A stretch of DNA of 64,000 bases from positions 166,528 through 230,527 of the forward strand of contig JAYQSQ010000017.1 in assembly GCA_038146985.1 (NCBI GenBank), in the 5' to 3' direction. This stretch comes from JADHLJ01 sp038146985 (GTDB taxonomy: Bacteria; Pseudomonadota; Alphaproteobacteria; Thalassobaculales; Thalassobaculaceae). Under the pieces are notes generated by a model. It did no database searches, was not told the DNA's origin, and was given only the letters and a program-made list of their open reading frames with translations. Of this stretch, positions 42,531-51,098 are shown one piece after another; the first letter of the stretch is position 1; every line of letters starts with the position of its first letter. Made by a program: the position numbers and the translations under genes.

Positions 42531-43744
42531 TGGCCAAACCTGCCTCTACAAGCCTCACCATTGTCCTGGGCGCGCTTGCCGCCCTGGGCGCGGCGGCGAT
42601 CGATATGTATCTGCCGAGCTTGCCGAGGATCGACGCCGAACTCGCCTCCGGCGCTGGGCAGGCGCAGCTCACCCTGGGCGCGTTTCTGGTCGGTCTCGGC
42701 GTTGGACAGGTGTTCCACGGCGCAGTATCCGATGCCTATGGCCGGCGGCGGGTCCTCATCGGCGGCACGGTTCTGTATTGCCTCGCCAGTCTCGGGTGCC
42801 TTACCGCCGGAGGGATCGACGAGCTGATCGTCTGGCGGTTCGTCCAGGCCTTGGGCGCGGCGTCAGGCAGCGTGATTTCCCGTGCCATCGTCCGCGATCT
42901 GTTCACCCGGGACGAGGGAGCGCGGGCCCAATCCTTCATCAACATGGCCTTTCTCGTGACGCCGCTGCTGGCGCCGAATATCGGTGGATACCTGCTCGCC
43001 TGGTTCGGCTGGCGGGCGATTTTCCTGGTGCTCTGCCTGTTCGGCGCCGCCTGCCTCCTGGCGATCATTTTCCGGGTTCCAGAGTCCCTGCCCCCGGAGC
43101 GCCGGTCGCCGCTGGCGCCGGGTACGTTGATCCGGGGCTTCGCGCGTATCATGACTCACCGCCAGACGCTCGGCTGCCTGCTGGCCAGCGCGACGTCCTT
43201 TGCCTGTATGTTCACCTATTTCGCGGCGTCGCCCTTCGTCTACATCACCGTGTACGAAATTCCCGAGCAGCATTACGGCCTGCTTTTCGGGCTCAATGTC
43301 GTGGGCATCATCGCCACGAACTTCATCAACGCGCGGCTGGTGATCCGTTTTGGGGCGATCCGCATGATGTGGATCGGCTGCGCAATCTGTGCCGCCGCCG
43401 GCGTCGCGCTTCTCGTGACCACCCAGCTTGATCTGGGCGGCCTTGTGGGCGTGGTCATCCCGCTGTTCTTCGTTGTCGGCAGCCTTGGTTTCGTCGGTGC
43501 TAATGCCTTGGCAGGCGCCATGGAGCCCTTTCCGAGACTCGCGGCGACCACCGCCTCCCTGCTTGGGTTTTCGCGCATGCTGCTGGGGGCTGCCATGGGC
43601 GGCATGATCACGGTGATGCATGACGGAACCGCCCGGCCCATGGGTTTGCTGATTTGCGGGCTCGGTGTTCTGAGCCTGGTGTCGTGCTTCCTGCTTGTAA
43701 ATGCCGATTCCCGGCCCGCCGCCCCAACATCGACGTCTTCTTAG
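42530..43744 (+). CDS. Bcr/CflA-family MFS drug exporter
   Basis: A 404-residue 12-helix exporter: AALGAAAIDMYLPSLPRID is the Bcr/CflA start, GAVSDAYGRRRVLIGG motif A, RFVQALGAASGSVISRAIVRDL motif B/C region. It expels bicyclomycin-, chloramphenicol- or sulfonamide-like compounds in relatives. The start codon overlaps the TrmO-like stop, so they are translated together. Overall length is normal. Confidence 0.88.
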   Translation: MAKPASTSLTIVLGALAALGAAAIDMYLPSLPRIDAELASGAGQAQLTLGAFLVGLGVGQVFHGAVSDAYGRRRVLIGGTVLYCLASLGCLTAGGIDELIVWRFVQALGAASGSVISRAIVRDLFTRDEGARAQSFINMAFLVTPLLAPNIGGYLLAWFGWRAIFLVLCLFGAACLLAIIFRVPESLPPERRSPLAPGTLIRGFARIMTHRQTLGCLLASATSFACMFTYFAASPFVYITVYEIPEQHYGLLFGLNVVGIIATNFINARLVIRFGAIRMMWIGCAICAAAGVALLVTTQLDLGGLVGVVIPLFFVVGSLGFVGANALAGAMEPFPRLAATTASLLGFSRMLLGAAMGGMITVMHDGTARPMGLLICGLGVLSLVSCFLLVNADSRPAAPTSTSS

Positions 43745-43785
43745 GCCGCTGGCCCATGCGGTGGACGCGGGGTTAGACTCCGGCA

Positions 43786-46329
43786 ATGAGCGCGCAGGAG
43801 ACCATCAACAAAGCCCTTGCCCTGCACCAGGCCGGCGCCCTTGACGAGGCGATCGCCGAGTATCGCCTGGCCCTCGACCGTTCCGGTGGCCATCCGGCCG
43901 CGGCAAACCTGCTGGCGGTGGCACTGGACGAGCACGGACGAACAGACGAAGCCCGATCGGTGCTGAGCGACGCGCTCGCCGGTCTGCCGAAGGACGATCC
44001 CGGCGGGTACGAGCCGGCGCTCAATCTGGCTCGGCTGCTGGTCCGGGATAACGCCGTTTTGGAAGCGGCGGGTCCATTGGGCCGGGCCGCAGCGGTCGAG
44101 CCGGACGGCACCACCGAGGCTCGAGGCCTGCTGTTTCAGGTTGCGATGGCTCTTCTCAGCTCGGATCTTGCGGAAAAAGCAGCGGCCGCCTTGCTCCGTG
44201 ATGAGAGCGGAGCGGCGATCATCGGCCAGGCGATCGGCATCGCGGAGGGCGCGGGCGCCACCGGCATTGCCATGGCCATGACCAGGAGGGCGGTTCGATC
44301 GAATCCGCTGGACCCGTCTTTCGCCATACAGCTTGGTAACGGCCTCGCCGGCCTGGGCGAGGGAGAAAAGGCGGCGCGCCATTTTCGCCGGGCACTCGCC
44401 GCCGCGCCGGGCGAGGCGGTTGCCGCCAACAACCTCGCGAACCTCCTTGCGGGCGACCCGAGCGCGGCGCGCAGGCAGTATGAACACGCGGTTACCGCCG
44501 GAGCGCCCTATGCGGATGCCGAGGCCAATCTCGCCCGTCTGCTGATCAAGGTCGGGGCCGTCGATGACGCCGCGATCCACGCCCGCCGCGCGGTCGCCAT
44601 CGATCCCTTGGCCGCGGGCCATCGGGAGGCGCTTGGACTGTTGGCCTGGGCCGACGGAGATGCCGAACGCGCCGCCCGGCAATTCCGGCGGACCGCGTTG
44701 CTGGCGCCCGGTCATGCGTCCGCCTGGAGCAATCTCGGCGGGGCGATCAAACCGACGGGTCATGCCGGTCTTGCACTCGCGGCGCAGAAACGCGCCGTCA
44801 CCATCGCGCCGGATCTGGTTGATGCGCACCGCAATATCGGCGTGCAACTGGCGGACCTGGCCGACATGGACGGCGCCCGTGCCGCCTATGCCGCCGCCAT
44901 GGCGCTGGCCCCCGGCGACGCCGGTCTCGCCTTCAAGGCAGCGATGACGTTCAACACGATCCCCGCCGATGACGCGGAAATCGATGCGATCCGCGCTGGG
45001 ATCGATCGGGATCTTTCCGCCTTGCGTGCGTCAGGGGGCAGGATCGACGACCCGATGGCCGAGGTTGGGCTGCCGAATTTCTATCTCGCCTACCACGGAC
45101 GGAACGACCGTGAACTGCAGGAGACGATCGCCGCGAGTTATCTTGAGTTGTGTCCCGACCTTGCCTGGATGGCGCCGCATTGCCGGGAGTCCCGAAAGCA
45201 GGTTTCCGAAGGGCGCATCCGTATCGGTTTCTTTTCCGTCTTTCTGCACGAGCATTCGATCCGCTACATCGCCGAGGGCGTGATCCAGACCCTCGACCGT
45301 ACAGCATTCGAGGTGACGGTCTTCGGAACCCAGGCCGAGAGCGAGGTATCGGTGTTCGGCAGCGGCGGTGGCGAGGGATGCTACAGGCGCGTGCCGAACC
45401 GTCTGGACACGGCGCGGCGGATCATCGCCGAGGCGGCGCTTGATATTCTCGTCTATTGCGATATCGGCATGGAGCCGTTGTCCTATTATCTCGGCTTTGC
45501 GCGGCTGGCGCCGGTCCAGTGCGTGCTGCAGGGGCATCCGGTGACGACCGGAATACCGAATATCGACTACTTCATTTCCAGTGCCTGGCAGGAACCGGAC
45601 GATTTCCGCAACCACTATAGCGAAGCCTGTGTCCGGCTCTCTGACGTCGCCTTCTACTACCTTCAAGAACCCCAAGCCGCGCCGGGCGATCGCGCTGCAT
45701 TCGGATTGCCGGCCGACAAGTGCCTTTATTTCTGCCCCCAGACCCTGTTCAAGTTCCATCCGCGTTTCGACGCCATGCTGGCCGGGATCATGGAACGCGA
45801 TCCCGATGGGCTTGTCCTGCTGCTGAAAGACCGGTCCGAGCATCGCACCCGCCAACTCGCGGCTCGCCTGACCTCCGCGCTCGGCGCCAATGCGGGCCGT
45901 ATCGTCTGGATGAACCGGATGCCGAGGGACCGCTTCTACACGCTGCTGGCGCTGTCCGACGTGGTGCTCGACACTCCGTATTTCAGCGGCGGCAATACCA
46001 CGATCCAGTCCCTCGCGCTCGGTCTGCCGACGGTCACTCTTGCAAGTCCCCACGTGCGCGGCCGGATCACCATCGGCTGGATGAAGATCCTTGAGACACC
46101 GGAACTGATTGCCCGTGATGGCGAGGATTATGCTGACATAGCGGTGGCAGCAGGGCGTGATAAATCCTTTCAGGAGGGATTGCGGAAGCGGCTGGCCGCA
46201 AACGCGCCGCGCCTGTTCCGGCGCGAGGCGGTGGTGCGCGAGCACGAACGCTTCTTCAGAGCCGCGCTCGCCGCCGCACGGGACGGGGCGCCGAAACTCG
46301 ATTGGGGACCAAAGGACCTTCGGACATGA
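43786..46329 (+). CDS. TPR protein with O-GlcNAc-transferase-like (GT41) domain
   Basis: An 847-residue cytosolic protein. Residues about 1-370 form TPR repeats (for example ALALHQAGALDEAIAEYRLAL; HPAAANLLAVALDEHGRTDEA). After a linker, residues about 470-835 match the GT41/SPINDLY catalytic region: RIGFFSVFLHEHSIRYIAEGV, LDILVYCDIGMEPLSYYL, CPQTLFKFHPRFDAML and DTPYFSGGNTTIQSLALGLPTVTL, where the last holds the nucleotide-sugar site. In bacteria such proteins glycosylate proteins on Ser/Thr or act in glycan assembly. Start ATG at 43786. ATGA overlap with the downstream YcaQ-like gene. Confidence 0.85.
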   Translation: MSAQETINKALALHQAGALDEAIAEYRLALDRSGGHPAAANLLAVALDEHGRTDEARSVLSDALAGLPKDDPGGYEPALNLARLLVRDNAVLEAAGPLGRAAAVEPDGTTEARGLLFQVAMALLSSDLAEKAAAALLRDESGAAIIGQAIGIAEGAGATGIAMAMTRRAVRSNPLDPSFAIQLGNGLAGLGEGEKAARHFRRALAAAPGEAVAANNLANLLAGDPSAARRQYEHAVTAGAPYADAEANLARLLIKVGAVDDAAIHARRAVAIDPLAAGHREALGLLAWADGDAERAARQFRRTALLAPGHASAWSNLGGAIKPTGHAGLALAAQKRAVTIAPDLVDAHRNIGVQLADLADMDGARAAYAAAMALAPGDAGLAFKAAMTFNTIPADDAEIDAIRAGIDRDLSALRASGGRIDDPMAEVGLPNFYLAYHGRNDRELQETIAASYLELCPDLAWMAPHCRESRKQVSEGRIRIGFFSVFLHEHSIRYIAEGVIQTLDRTAFEVTVFGTQAESEVSVFGSGGGEGCYRRVPNRLDTARRIIAEAALDILVYCDIGMEPLSYYLGFARLAPVQCVLQGHPVTTGIPNIDYFISSAWQEPDDFRNHYSEACVRLSDVAFYYLQEPQAAPGDRAAFGLPADKCLYFCPQTLFKFHPRFDAMLAGIMERDPDGLVLLLKDRSEHRTRQLAARLTSALGANAGRIVWMNRMPRDRFYTLLALSDVVLDTPYFSGGNTTIQSLALGLPTVTLASPHVRGRITIGWMKILETPELIARDGEDYADIAVAAGRDKSFQEGLRKRLAANAPRLFRREAVVREHERFFRAALAAARDGAPKLDWGPKDLRT

Positions 46330-47534
46330 CCGACCGCCTTTCCAATGCCGACGCGCGCCGGCTTTTCCTTTGGCTGCACGGTCTGTCCGATTTCGGTGCC
46401 ACTCCGCTTCGGCGCGGTGATGTCGCGGCCCTGGTGGAGCGCATCGGTTTCGTGCAGATCGACAGCATCCGCACCGTGGAGCGCGCGCATCACCACATCA
46501 TGTTTTCCCGAGCCGGCGCCTACAAACCCGGATGGCTGGACCATCACGTGGAGCGCGAGCGGACCCTGTTCGAGAACTGGACCCATGACGCCTCGATCAT
46601 TCCGGCCCGCTTCTTCCCGTATTGGAAACCCCGTTTTGCCCGCGCCGGTGCCGAGATGATGGGCCGGGCCTGGTGGCGGGAACGGATCGGCGAGGAACCC
46701 GAGCGGACCTGTGCCCAGGTGCTGGACTACATTGCCGAGAACGGTCCGGTCATGGCACGGGAACTGAAATCCGACAATCCGGATCCGCCGGAGGATCTCG
46801 ATCCGATCAGCAAGGCCTGGTGGGGCTGGCATCCATCGAAGGCGGCGTTGGTCTATCTCTGGCGGACCGGCCAGCTTTCCGTGACGCGGCGTGAGGGATT
46901 TCAGAAAGTCTATGACCTCACCGAGCGTGTGGTGCCGGAGGAGTTCCGCGCGCATGAGCCGACGGAAGCCGAGTTCCTGGACTGGACCTGTTCCGAGGCG
47001 CTTGACCGGGTCGGTTTCGCCACCCATTCGCAGATCGCCCGTTACTGGGAAGCCGTGAACCCGGCCACCGCCAAGGCGTGGTGCGAAGGTGGGGGACGCA
47101 ACGCGCTTCGCAAGATAGAAGTCGAAGGCATGGACGGTTCGGTGAGCGAAATGTACGCCCGCCCGGATATTGGCGATCTGCTGGAGGCGGCGCCGGCCGC
47201 GCCGGCGAGAATCCGGTTTCTCTCGCCCTTCGATCCCATCGTGCGGGACCGCAAACGGGCCGAATGGTTGTTCGGCTTCGATTTCAGGATCGAGATCTAC
47301 GTTCCCGCCCCGCAGCGGAAATACGGGTATTACGTCTACCCGATGCTGGAGCGCGACCGGCTGATCGGGCGCATCGAGATCAAGACCAACCGCGAGGCGG
47401 ACTCCCTCGACGTCATTGGCCTGTGGCTTGAACCCAAGGTCCAGATGAGCAAGCCGCGCCGCGCCAAGATCGAGGCCGAGCTTGAACGGTGGCGGCGCTA
47501 TCTGGATCTCGGACGGGTGACCTGGCATTCGTGA
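46326..47534 (+). CDS. YcaQ/AlkX-like winged-helix DNA glycosylase
   Basis: A 402-residue HTH_42 protein. The QID motif (Gln44-Ile-Asp46) in FVQIDSIRTVERAHHHIMFSR corresponds to the catalytic Gln-X-Asp of AlkX/YcaQ, which unhooks interstrand crosslinks. ENWTHDASIIP and LSPFDPIVRDRKRAEWLFGFDFRIEIY also match the family. It belongs to the HTH_42 proteins of normal length (about 400). Translation starts in the stop codon of the GT41-like gene. Functional linkage with that gene is not obvious; both may be a chance operon. Confidence 0.86.
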   Translation: MTDRLSNADARRLFLWLHGLSDFGATPLRRGDVAALVERIGFVQIDSIRTVERAHHHIMFSRAGAYKPGWLDHHVERERTLFENWTHDASIIPARFFPYWKPRFARAGAEMMGRAWWRERIGEEPERTCAQVLDYIAENGPVMARELKSDNPDPPEDLDPISKAWWGWHPSKAALVYLWRTGQLSVTRREGFQKVYDLTERVVPEEFRAHEPTEAEFLDWTCSEALDRVGFATHSQIARYWEAVNPATAKAWCEGGGRNALRKIEVEGMDGSVSEMYARPDIGDLLEAAPAAPARIRFLSPFDPIVRDRKRAEWLFGFDFRIEIYVPAPQRKYGYYVYPMLERDRLIGRIEIKTNREADSLDVIGLWLEPKVQMSKPRRAKIEAELERWRRYLDLGRVTWHS

Positions 47535-47625
47535 TCCGGCTTGGGTCTTGCCGGAGATTATCCCCTTTTCCTTTGACCGGAAATTTGGTCTTGTCCGCCG
47601 TCTGCATCCTTGGCGGAGAGAAAGC

Positions 47626-48462
47626 ATGGCGGGCGAGGCAATCGAGGCTTCCGGCGGCTTGCGGTCGCGCGCGCGAGGTCTCGTCACCCATCCGGTCACG
47701 CAGCGCGCCATCACCGGCCTGATTCTGGTCAATGCCGTCGTCCTTGCGCTGGAGACCAGCGCCACCGTCATGGCCGTTGCCGGCGCCGCTCTCTTATGGC
47801 TGGACAAATGCATTCTGGCGGTCTTCGTTGTCGAAATCGTCCTTAAACTCGTGGCTTTCGGGCGCGGATTTTTTCGTGACCCATGGAACATCTTCGACAC
47901 GCTCGTCGTCGGCATCGCGCTGGTACCGGCGACCGAGTCTCTTTCCGTGCTTCGGGCTCTTCGGATCCTCCGCGTCTTGCGCCTGATCTCGACGGTACCG
48001 TCTCTGCGGCGGGTCGTCGGCGCCCTGCTGCACGCGGTCCCGGGCATGAGTTCTGTCGTTGCCCTTCTCGCGGTGATCTATTTCGTGTTTTCGGTCATGG
48101 CGACCAAGCTGTTCGGTGGCGCGTTTCCGCAGTGGTTCGGCGACATCGGTGCTTCCGCCTACAGCCTTTTTCAGATCATGACCTTGGAAAGCTGGTCCAT
48201 GGGGATCGTCCGCCCGGTCATGGAAGTGTTTCCGCTGGCCTGGGTATTTTTCGTTCCGTTTATCCTGATCACGTCCTTCGCCGTGCTGAACCTGTTCATC
48301 GGCATCATCGTCGACGCGATGCAGACGCATGCCCATGCCGATCCGAGCCAACCGCCGGAGCCGACCCGTGCCGAGCTGTACGCGGAGATTCGCGCGCTTC
48401 GCGAAGATGTCGCGGCCCTAACACGACAGCACCAGGAACCGCCCGCCGACCAGGGCCGCTAA
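47626..48462 (+). CDS. NaChBac-type voltage-gated sodium channel
   Basis: A 278-residue single-domain six-helix channel. S4 voltage sensor with four Arg at every third position (residues 110, 113, 116, 119: SVLRALRILRVLRL). Selectivity filter TLESW at 186-190, as in the sodium-selective bacterial channels (NavAb, NaChBac). S6 is FFVPFILITSFAVLNLFIGIIV and is followed by a charged coiled-coil (RAELYAEIRALREDVAALTRQ) for tetramer assembly. Start ATG at 47626, with GGAGAG upstream, is chosen over an in-frame codon at 47548 whose extra residues are not conserved. Such channels occur in alkaline, saline or marine bacteria and serve sodium-linked motility or pH balance. Confidence 0.92.
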   Translation: MAGEAIEASGGLRSRARGLVTHPVTQRAITGLILVNAVVLALETSATVMAVAGAALLWLDKCILAVFVVEIVLKLVAFGRGFFRDPWNIFDTLVVGIALVPATESLSVLRALRILRVLRLISTVPSLRRVVGALLHAVPGMSSVVALLAVIYFVFSVMATKLFGGAFPQWFGDIGASAYSLFQIMTLESWSMGIVRPVMEVFPLAWVFFVPFILITSFAVLNLFIGIIVDAMQTHAHADPSQPPEPTRAELYAEIRALREDVAALTRQHQEPPADQGR

Positions 48463-48468
48463 CGCCGA

Positions 48469-49242
48469 TCAGTGCACATAGGCGAGAAAGCCGAAATCCG
48501 CGTTCCGGCCCGGTATGGTGATCTGATTGAAACCCCGTTTCAGGGCGATCGACGCGCGGGTGCCGCCGGACTGGCAGAGAGCGTCGTTGACCAGGGTTCC
48601 GGGATCGCCGCTCAGGTCATTGACGAAGAACAGGTTTTCCTGCCGCACGAAGCGGAAATGCGATGGTTTGACCTGCTTGATCTTGGAGGCATCGAACCAG
48701 AATCCGGTATCGGTATGCTTGATCGGGGCGCCTTCGCCGCCGCTGCCGACAACGAAGGGGACCCGGGGAATGGCGAGGCGTTTCGCGCCGATATAGCGTT
48801 CCATCCGGCTGCTGATCGGCTCCAGGGATAGGGTGGCGTGGTACTCGCCGCGCTCCGGCCGGGCCGACTGCAGATCGACATAGCTGCGCAACGAAAACTC
48901 CCGGTTCTGATCGGCCAGTTTTCGACACACATTGCGGAAAAGATAGGTGATCAACTCGGCCCGCTTCAGTTCCGCATCGAGCATTGAGCGCGGAAAGAAC
49001 ATGGTCGCGCAGGGCGCGCAGGCGATGGCGCTGGCTGTCCGGCGCGTGCCGTCGACGATACTCATCTCGCCGAACGGATCGCCCTCCTCGACATAGGCTA
49101 GCGATATCCGCGAGTTGTTCGGCCCGTCGGCGACGATTTCCACACGCCCGGTCTGCAGAACGTAGAACCCGTCCGGCTCGTCGCCTTCCCGAAACACGAC
49201 ATCGCCGGGTTCGAACCGTTTGGTTTCATATTCGATCGACAT
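48469..49242 (-). CDS. Cyclic-nucleotide-binding domain fused to an FHA-like domain
   Basis: A 257-residue soluble protein. Residues 1-110 are a cNMP-binding domain: FEPGDVVFREGDEPDGFYVLQTGRV, then the phosphate-binding cassette GDPFGEMSIVDGTRRTASAI. Residues about 150-257 look like a forkhead-associated fold: PFVVGSGGEGAP, PSHFRFVRQENLFFVNDLSG, then the GT-VN turn in GTLVND. There is no HTH domain, so it is not a CRP-like regulator; it may bind a cyclic nucleotide and a phosphothreonine protein. Start at 49242 avoids an overlong frame that runs antisense through the aldolase gene. Convergent with the channel gene, 6 bases apart. Confidence 0.78.
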   Translation of the reverse strand: MSIEYETKRFEPGDVVFREGDEPDGFYVLQTGRVEIVADGPNNSRISLAYVEEGDPFGEMSIVDGTRRTASAIACAPCATMFFPRSMLDAELKRAELITYLFRNVCRKLADQNREFSLRSYVDLQSARPERGEYHATLSLEPISSRMERYIGAKRLAIPRVPFVVGSGGEGAPIKHTDTGFWFDASKIKQVKPSHFRFVRQENLFFVNDLSGDPGTLVNDALCQSGGTRASIALKRGFNQITIPGRNADFGFLAYVH

Positions 49243-49398
49243 CGCCAGAACCGTCCACGCCTTGACCACCGCGAGGCTGCGCCGCGAGCATAACAGCGGA
49301 TTTTGGCGCAGTGGAAGAGCCGTCCCGCTTGCCCGCGCCGCCGCGGCATGTATCGTTGCATCAGCGACCACCGCACCCGCCACTTGCCGGAGCCCCGG

Positions 49399-50031
49399 AT
49401 GAGCGACACCAAATCCCGAGATGCCATCGCGCGTCTGGCGAAATCCATGTTCGACCGGGGCCTGACCTTCGGCAGTTCTGGCAATATCAGCGTGCGGGTC
49501 GAGGACGGCTGGCTGATGACGCCAACCGGGTCGACCATGGGCGATCTTGATCCGGCGCGGATTTCCAAGCTCGACACCGCCGGCAACCTCGTCTCCGGTG
49601 ACAAGCCGACCAAGGAAAGCTTTTTGCACATCGCCATGTACGAGGAGCGGCCGGCGACCGGCGCCGTGGTGCATCTGCATTCCACTCACTCGGTCGCGGT
49701 CTCCTGTCTCGCGGACGTCGATCCCGCCAATGTCCTGCCGCCGATCACCGCCTATTACGTGATGAAGATCGGCACCCTGCCGCTGATCCCGTATTTTCCG
49801 CCGGGGGACCTCGACCTCGCCAAGGCGGTGCGCGAGATGGCCGGCAAGCACCACGCGGTTCTGCTCGCCAATCATGGGCCGGTGGTCGCCGGGAAGTCGC
49901 TGGAAGACGCTGTCTATGCCACCGAGGAGCTGGAGGAGACAGCCCGGCTGTTCCTGATGCTGAAAGATCTCAAGACCCGGTATTTGACCGAAGCCCAGGT
50001 CGCGGCGCTCAGGGAGAAGTTCCCGAGCTGA
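49399..50031 (+). CDS. Class II aldolase/adducin-family protein
   Basis: A 210-residue zinc aldolase: SSGNISVRVEDGWLMTPTGSTMGDL binds the phosphate or carboxylate, His92 and His94 (VHLHSTHS) plus the His in LLANHGPVVAG are zinc ligands, and Glu73 is the catalytic acid. Length and pattern resemble OtnC-like 3-oxo-tetronate 4-phosphate decarboxylases and L-fuculose-phosphate aldolases. No tetronate kinase or dehydrogenase gene is adjacent, so the substrate is open. Start ATG at 49399, with CGGAGCC upstream. It precedes the oxalate genes but a 276-base gap separates it from them. Confidence 0.82.
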   Translation: MSDTKSRDAIARLAKSMFDRGLTFGSSGNISVRVEDGWLMTPTGSTMGDLDPARISKLDTAGNLVSGDKPTKESFLHIAMYEERPATGAVVHLHSTHSVAVSCLADVDPANVLPPITAYYVMKIGTLPLIPYFPPGDLDLAKAVREMAGKHHAVLLANHGPVVAGKSLEDAVYATEELEETARLFLMLKDLKTRYLTEAQVAALREKFPS

Positions 50032-50103
50032 AGTGGGGTCCTGTTTCCAAATTTGTTCCCATACGAACGCTCGAGATCTCTTTACTCAAAGTTTCCTTTC
50101 GAA

Positions 50104-50123
50104 TCCCCGGCGTAGGCCGGGGA
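50104..50123. repeat. REP-like palindrome
   Basis: TCCCCGGC-GTAG-GCCGGGGA, a perfect 8-4-8 palindrome in the gap between the aldolase gene and the GntR gene. Same layout as the palindromes at 3445 and 40231. Confidence 0.55.
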
Positions 50124-50244
50124 AGCGGTGCTCGTGGGAGCTTGCCTGATCCGGTGTTGTGCGAGTGGCTTCCCGGGCAAAGCCATGTGCGATTGACCAG
50201 CTGTCATTTGATCGACTGAATCGCCCTTGCACTCTCTCAGGCAT

Positions 50245-50254
50245 GTGGTATACC
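50245..50254. promoter_or_regulatory. Likely GntR/FCD operator
   Basis: TGGTATACCA is a perfect palindrome of the kind bound by FCD-type GntR regulators (TNGT...ACNA). It lies 54 bases upstream of the GntR start codon, so self-regulation is likely; the downstream oxalate genes could be read through from the same promoter. A second half-like CAGATACTGG follows at 50260-50269. Confidence 0.5.
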
Positions 50255-50307
50255 AGACACCAGATACTGGAGAAATCCTTCTCCAATCCCTAACGAAATC
50301 TCCGCCG

Positions 50308-51030
50308 ATGACCGCCGCGATTACCGCCAGTCCGGAAGGCCAGACCACCGTTTCCCTGGAACCGGTGGCGCGGAATTTCAGCCTCACCGAGCATGTCTAT
50401 GGCGAGTTGCGCCAGGCGATCCTGGACGCACGAATCTATGACGCCGCCACCGACCTCAGGCTCGACGAGCGCACGCTGGCGGACCAACTCGGCATCTCCC
50501 GCACGCCGGTTCGCGAGGCTCTGGCGCGGCTGGCCCAGGAAGGGCTGGTGGAGATCCAGCCGCGCAAGGGCGTGTTCATCCTGCGCAAGACCCGGGACGA
50601 GATCCTGGAGATGATCACCGTCTGGGCGGCGCTGGAAAGCATGGCCGCGAGACTGGCCACCGAACGGGCCAGCGACACGGAGATCGCATCCCTCCGCCGG
50701 CTGGCCAGCGGCTTCAGGACCAGCGATGCGCGCGCTCATATCGACGACTATTCCGAAGCCAACATCACCTTCCATCAGCGCATTCTGGAACTTGCCAAAT
50801 GCCCGATGCTGAAGGACATCGCCGATGGACTTTTCGTGCATGTCCGCGCCGTGCGCAGCCGGGCGATGCATGAATCCGATCGGGTGACGCGTTCGCTCGC
50901 CGACCACATGCAGATCGTCGAGGCAATCGAGGCGCGCGACGGCGACCTCGCATCGACCCGGGTGCGCGAGCACACGATGGGTTTGCTCGACCATGTCCGG
51001 CGGACCTGGCGGGATTTTCACGGGACCTGA
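50308..51030 (+). CDS. GntR-family regulator, FCD type
   Basis: A 240-residue repressor/activator. Winged helix: LTEHVYGELRQAIL, LDERTLADQLGISRTPVREALARLAQEGLVEIQPRKGVFI. The C-terminal FCD domain is all-helical with metal-ligand type residues (NITFHQRILELAKC, LADHMQIVEAIEARD, REHTMGLLDHV: His and Asp). FCD proteins sense small carboxylates; oxalate, formate or a CoA ester would fit the downstream genes. Start ATG at 50308. An upstream in-frame codon at 50227 would put the operator inside the gene and is rejected. Confidence 0.86.
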   Translation: MTAAITASPEGQTTVSLEPVARNFSLTEHVYGELRQAILDARIYDAATDLRLDERTLADQLGISRTPVREALARLAQEGLVEIQPRKGVFILRKTRDEILEMITVWAALESMAARLATERASDTEIASLRRLASGFRTSDARAHIDDYSEANITFHQRILELAKCPMLKDIADGLFVHVRAVRSRAMHESDRVTRSLADHMQIVEAIEARDGDLASTRVREHTMGLLDHVRRTWRDFHGT

Positions 51031-51098
51031 AAGGCGAGGGGAAGCCGAACCTTCGCGCGAAACGAAACGATCAAGAAACGGCGGGGATGGAGGAAACC

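Noticed and set aside
49243..49875. N-terminal extension of the cNMP-FHA protein antisense to the aldolase gene
   Set aside because: Residues are low-complexity shadow of the aldolase; the cNMP domain begins at the ATG at 49242.
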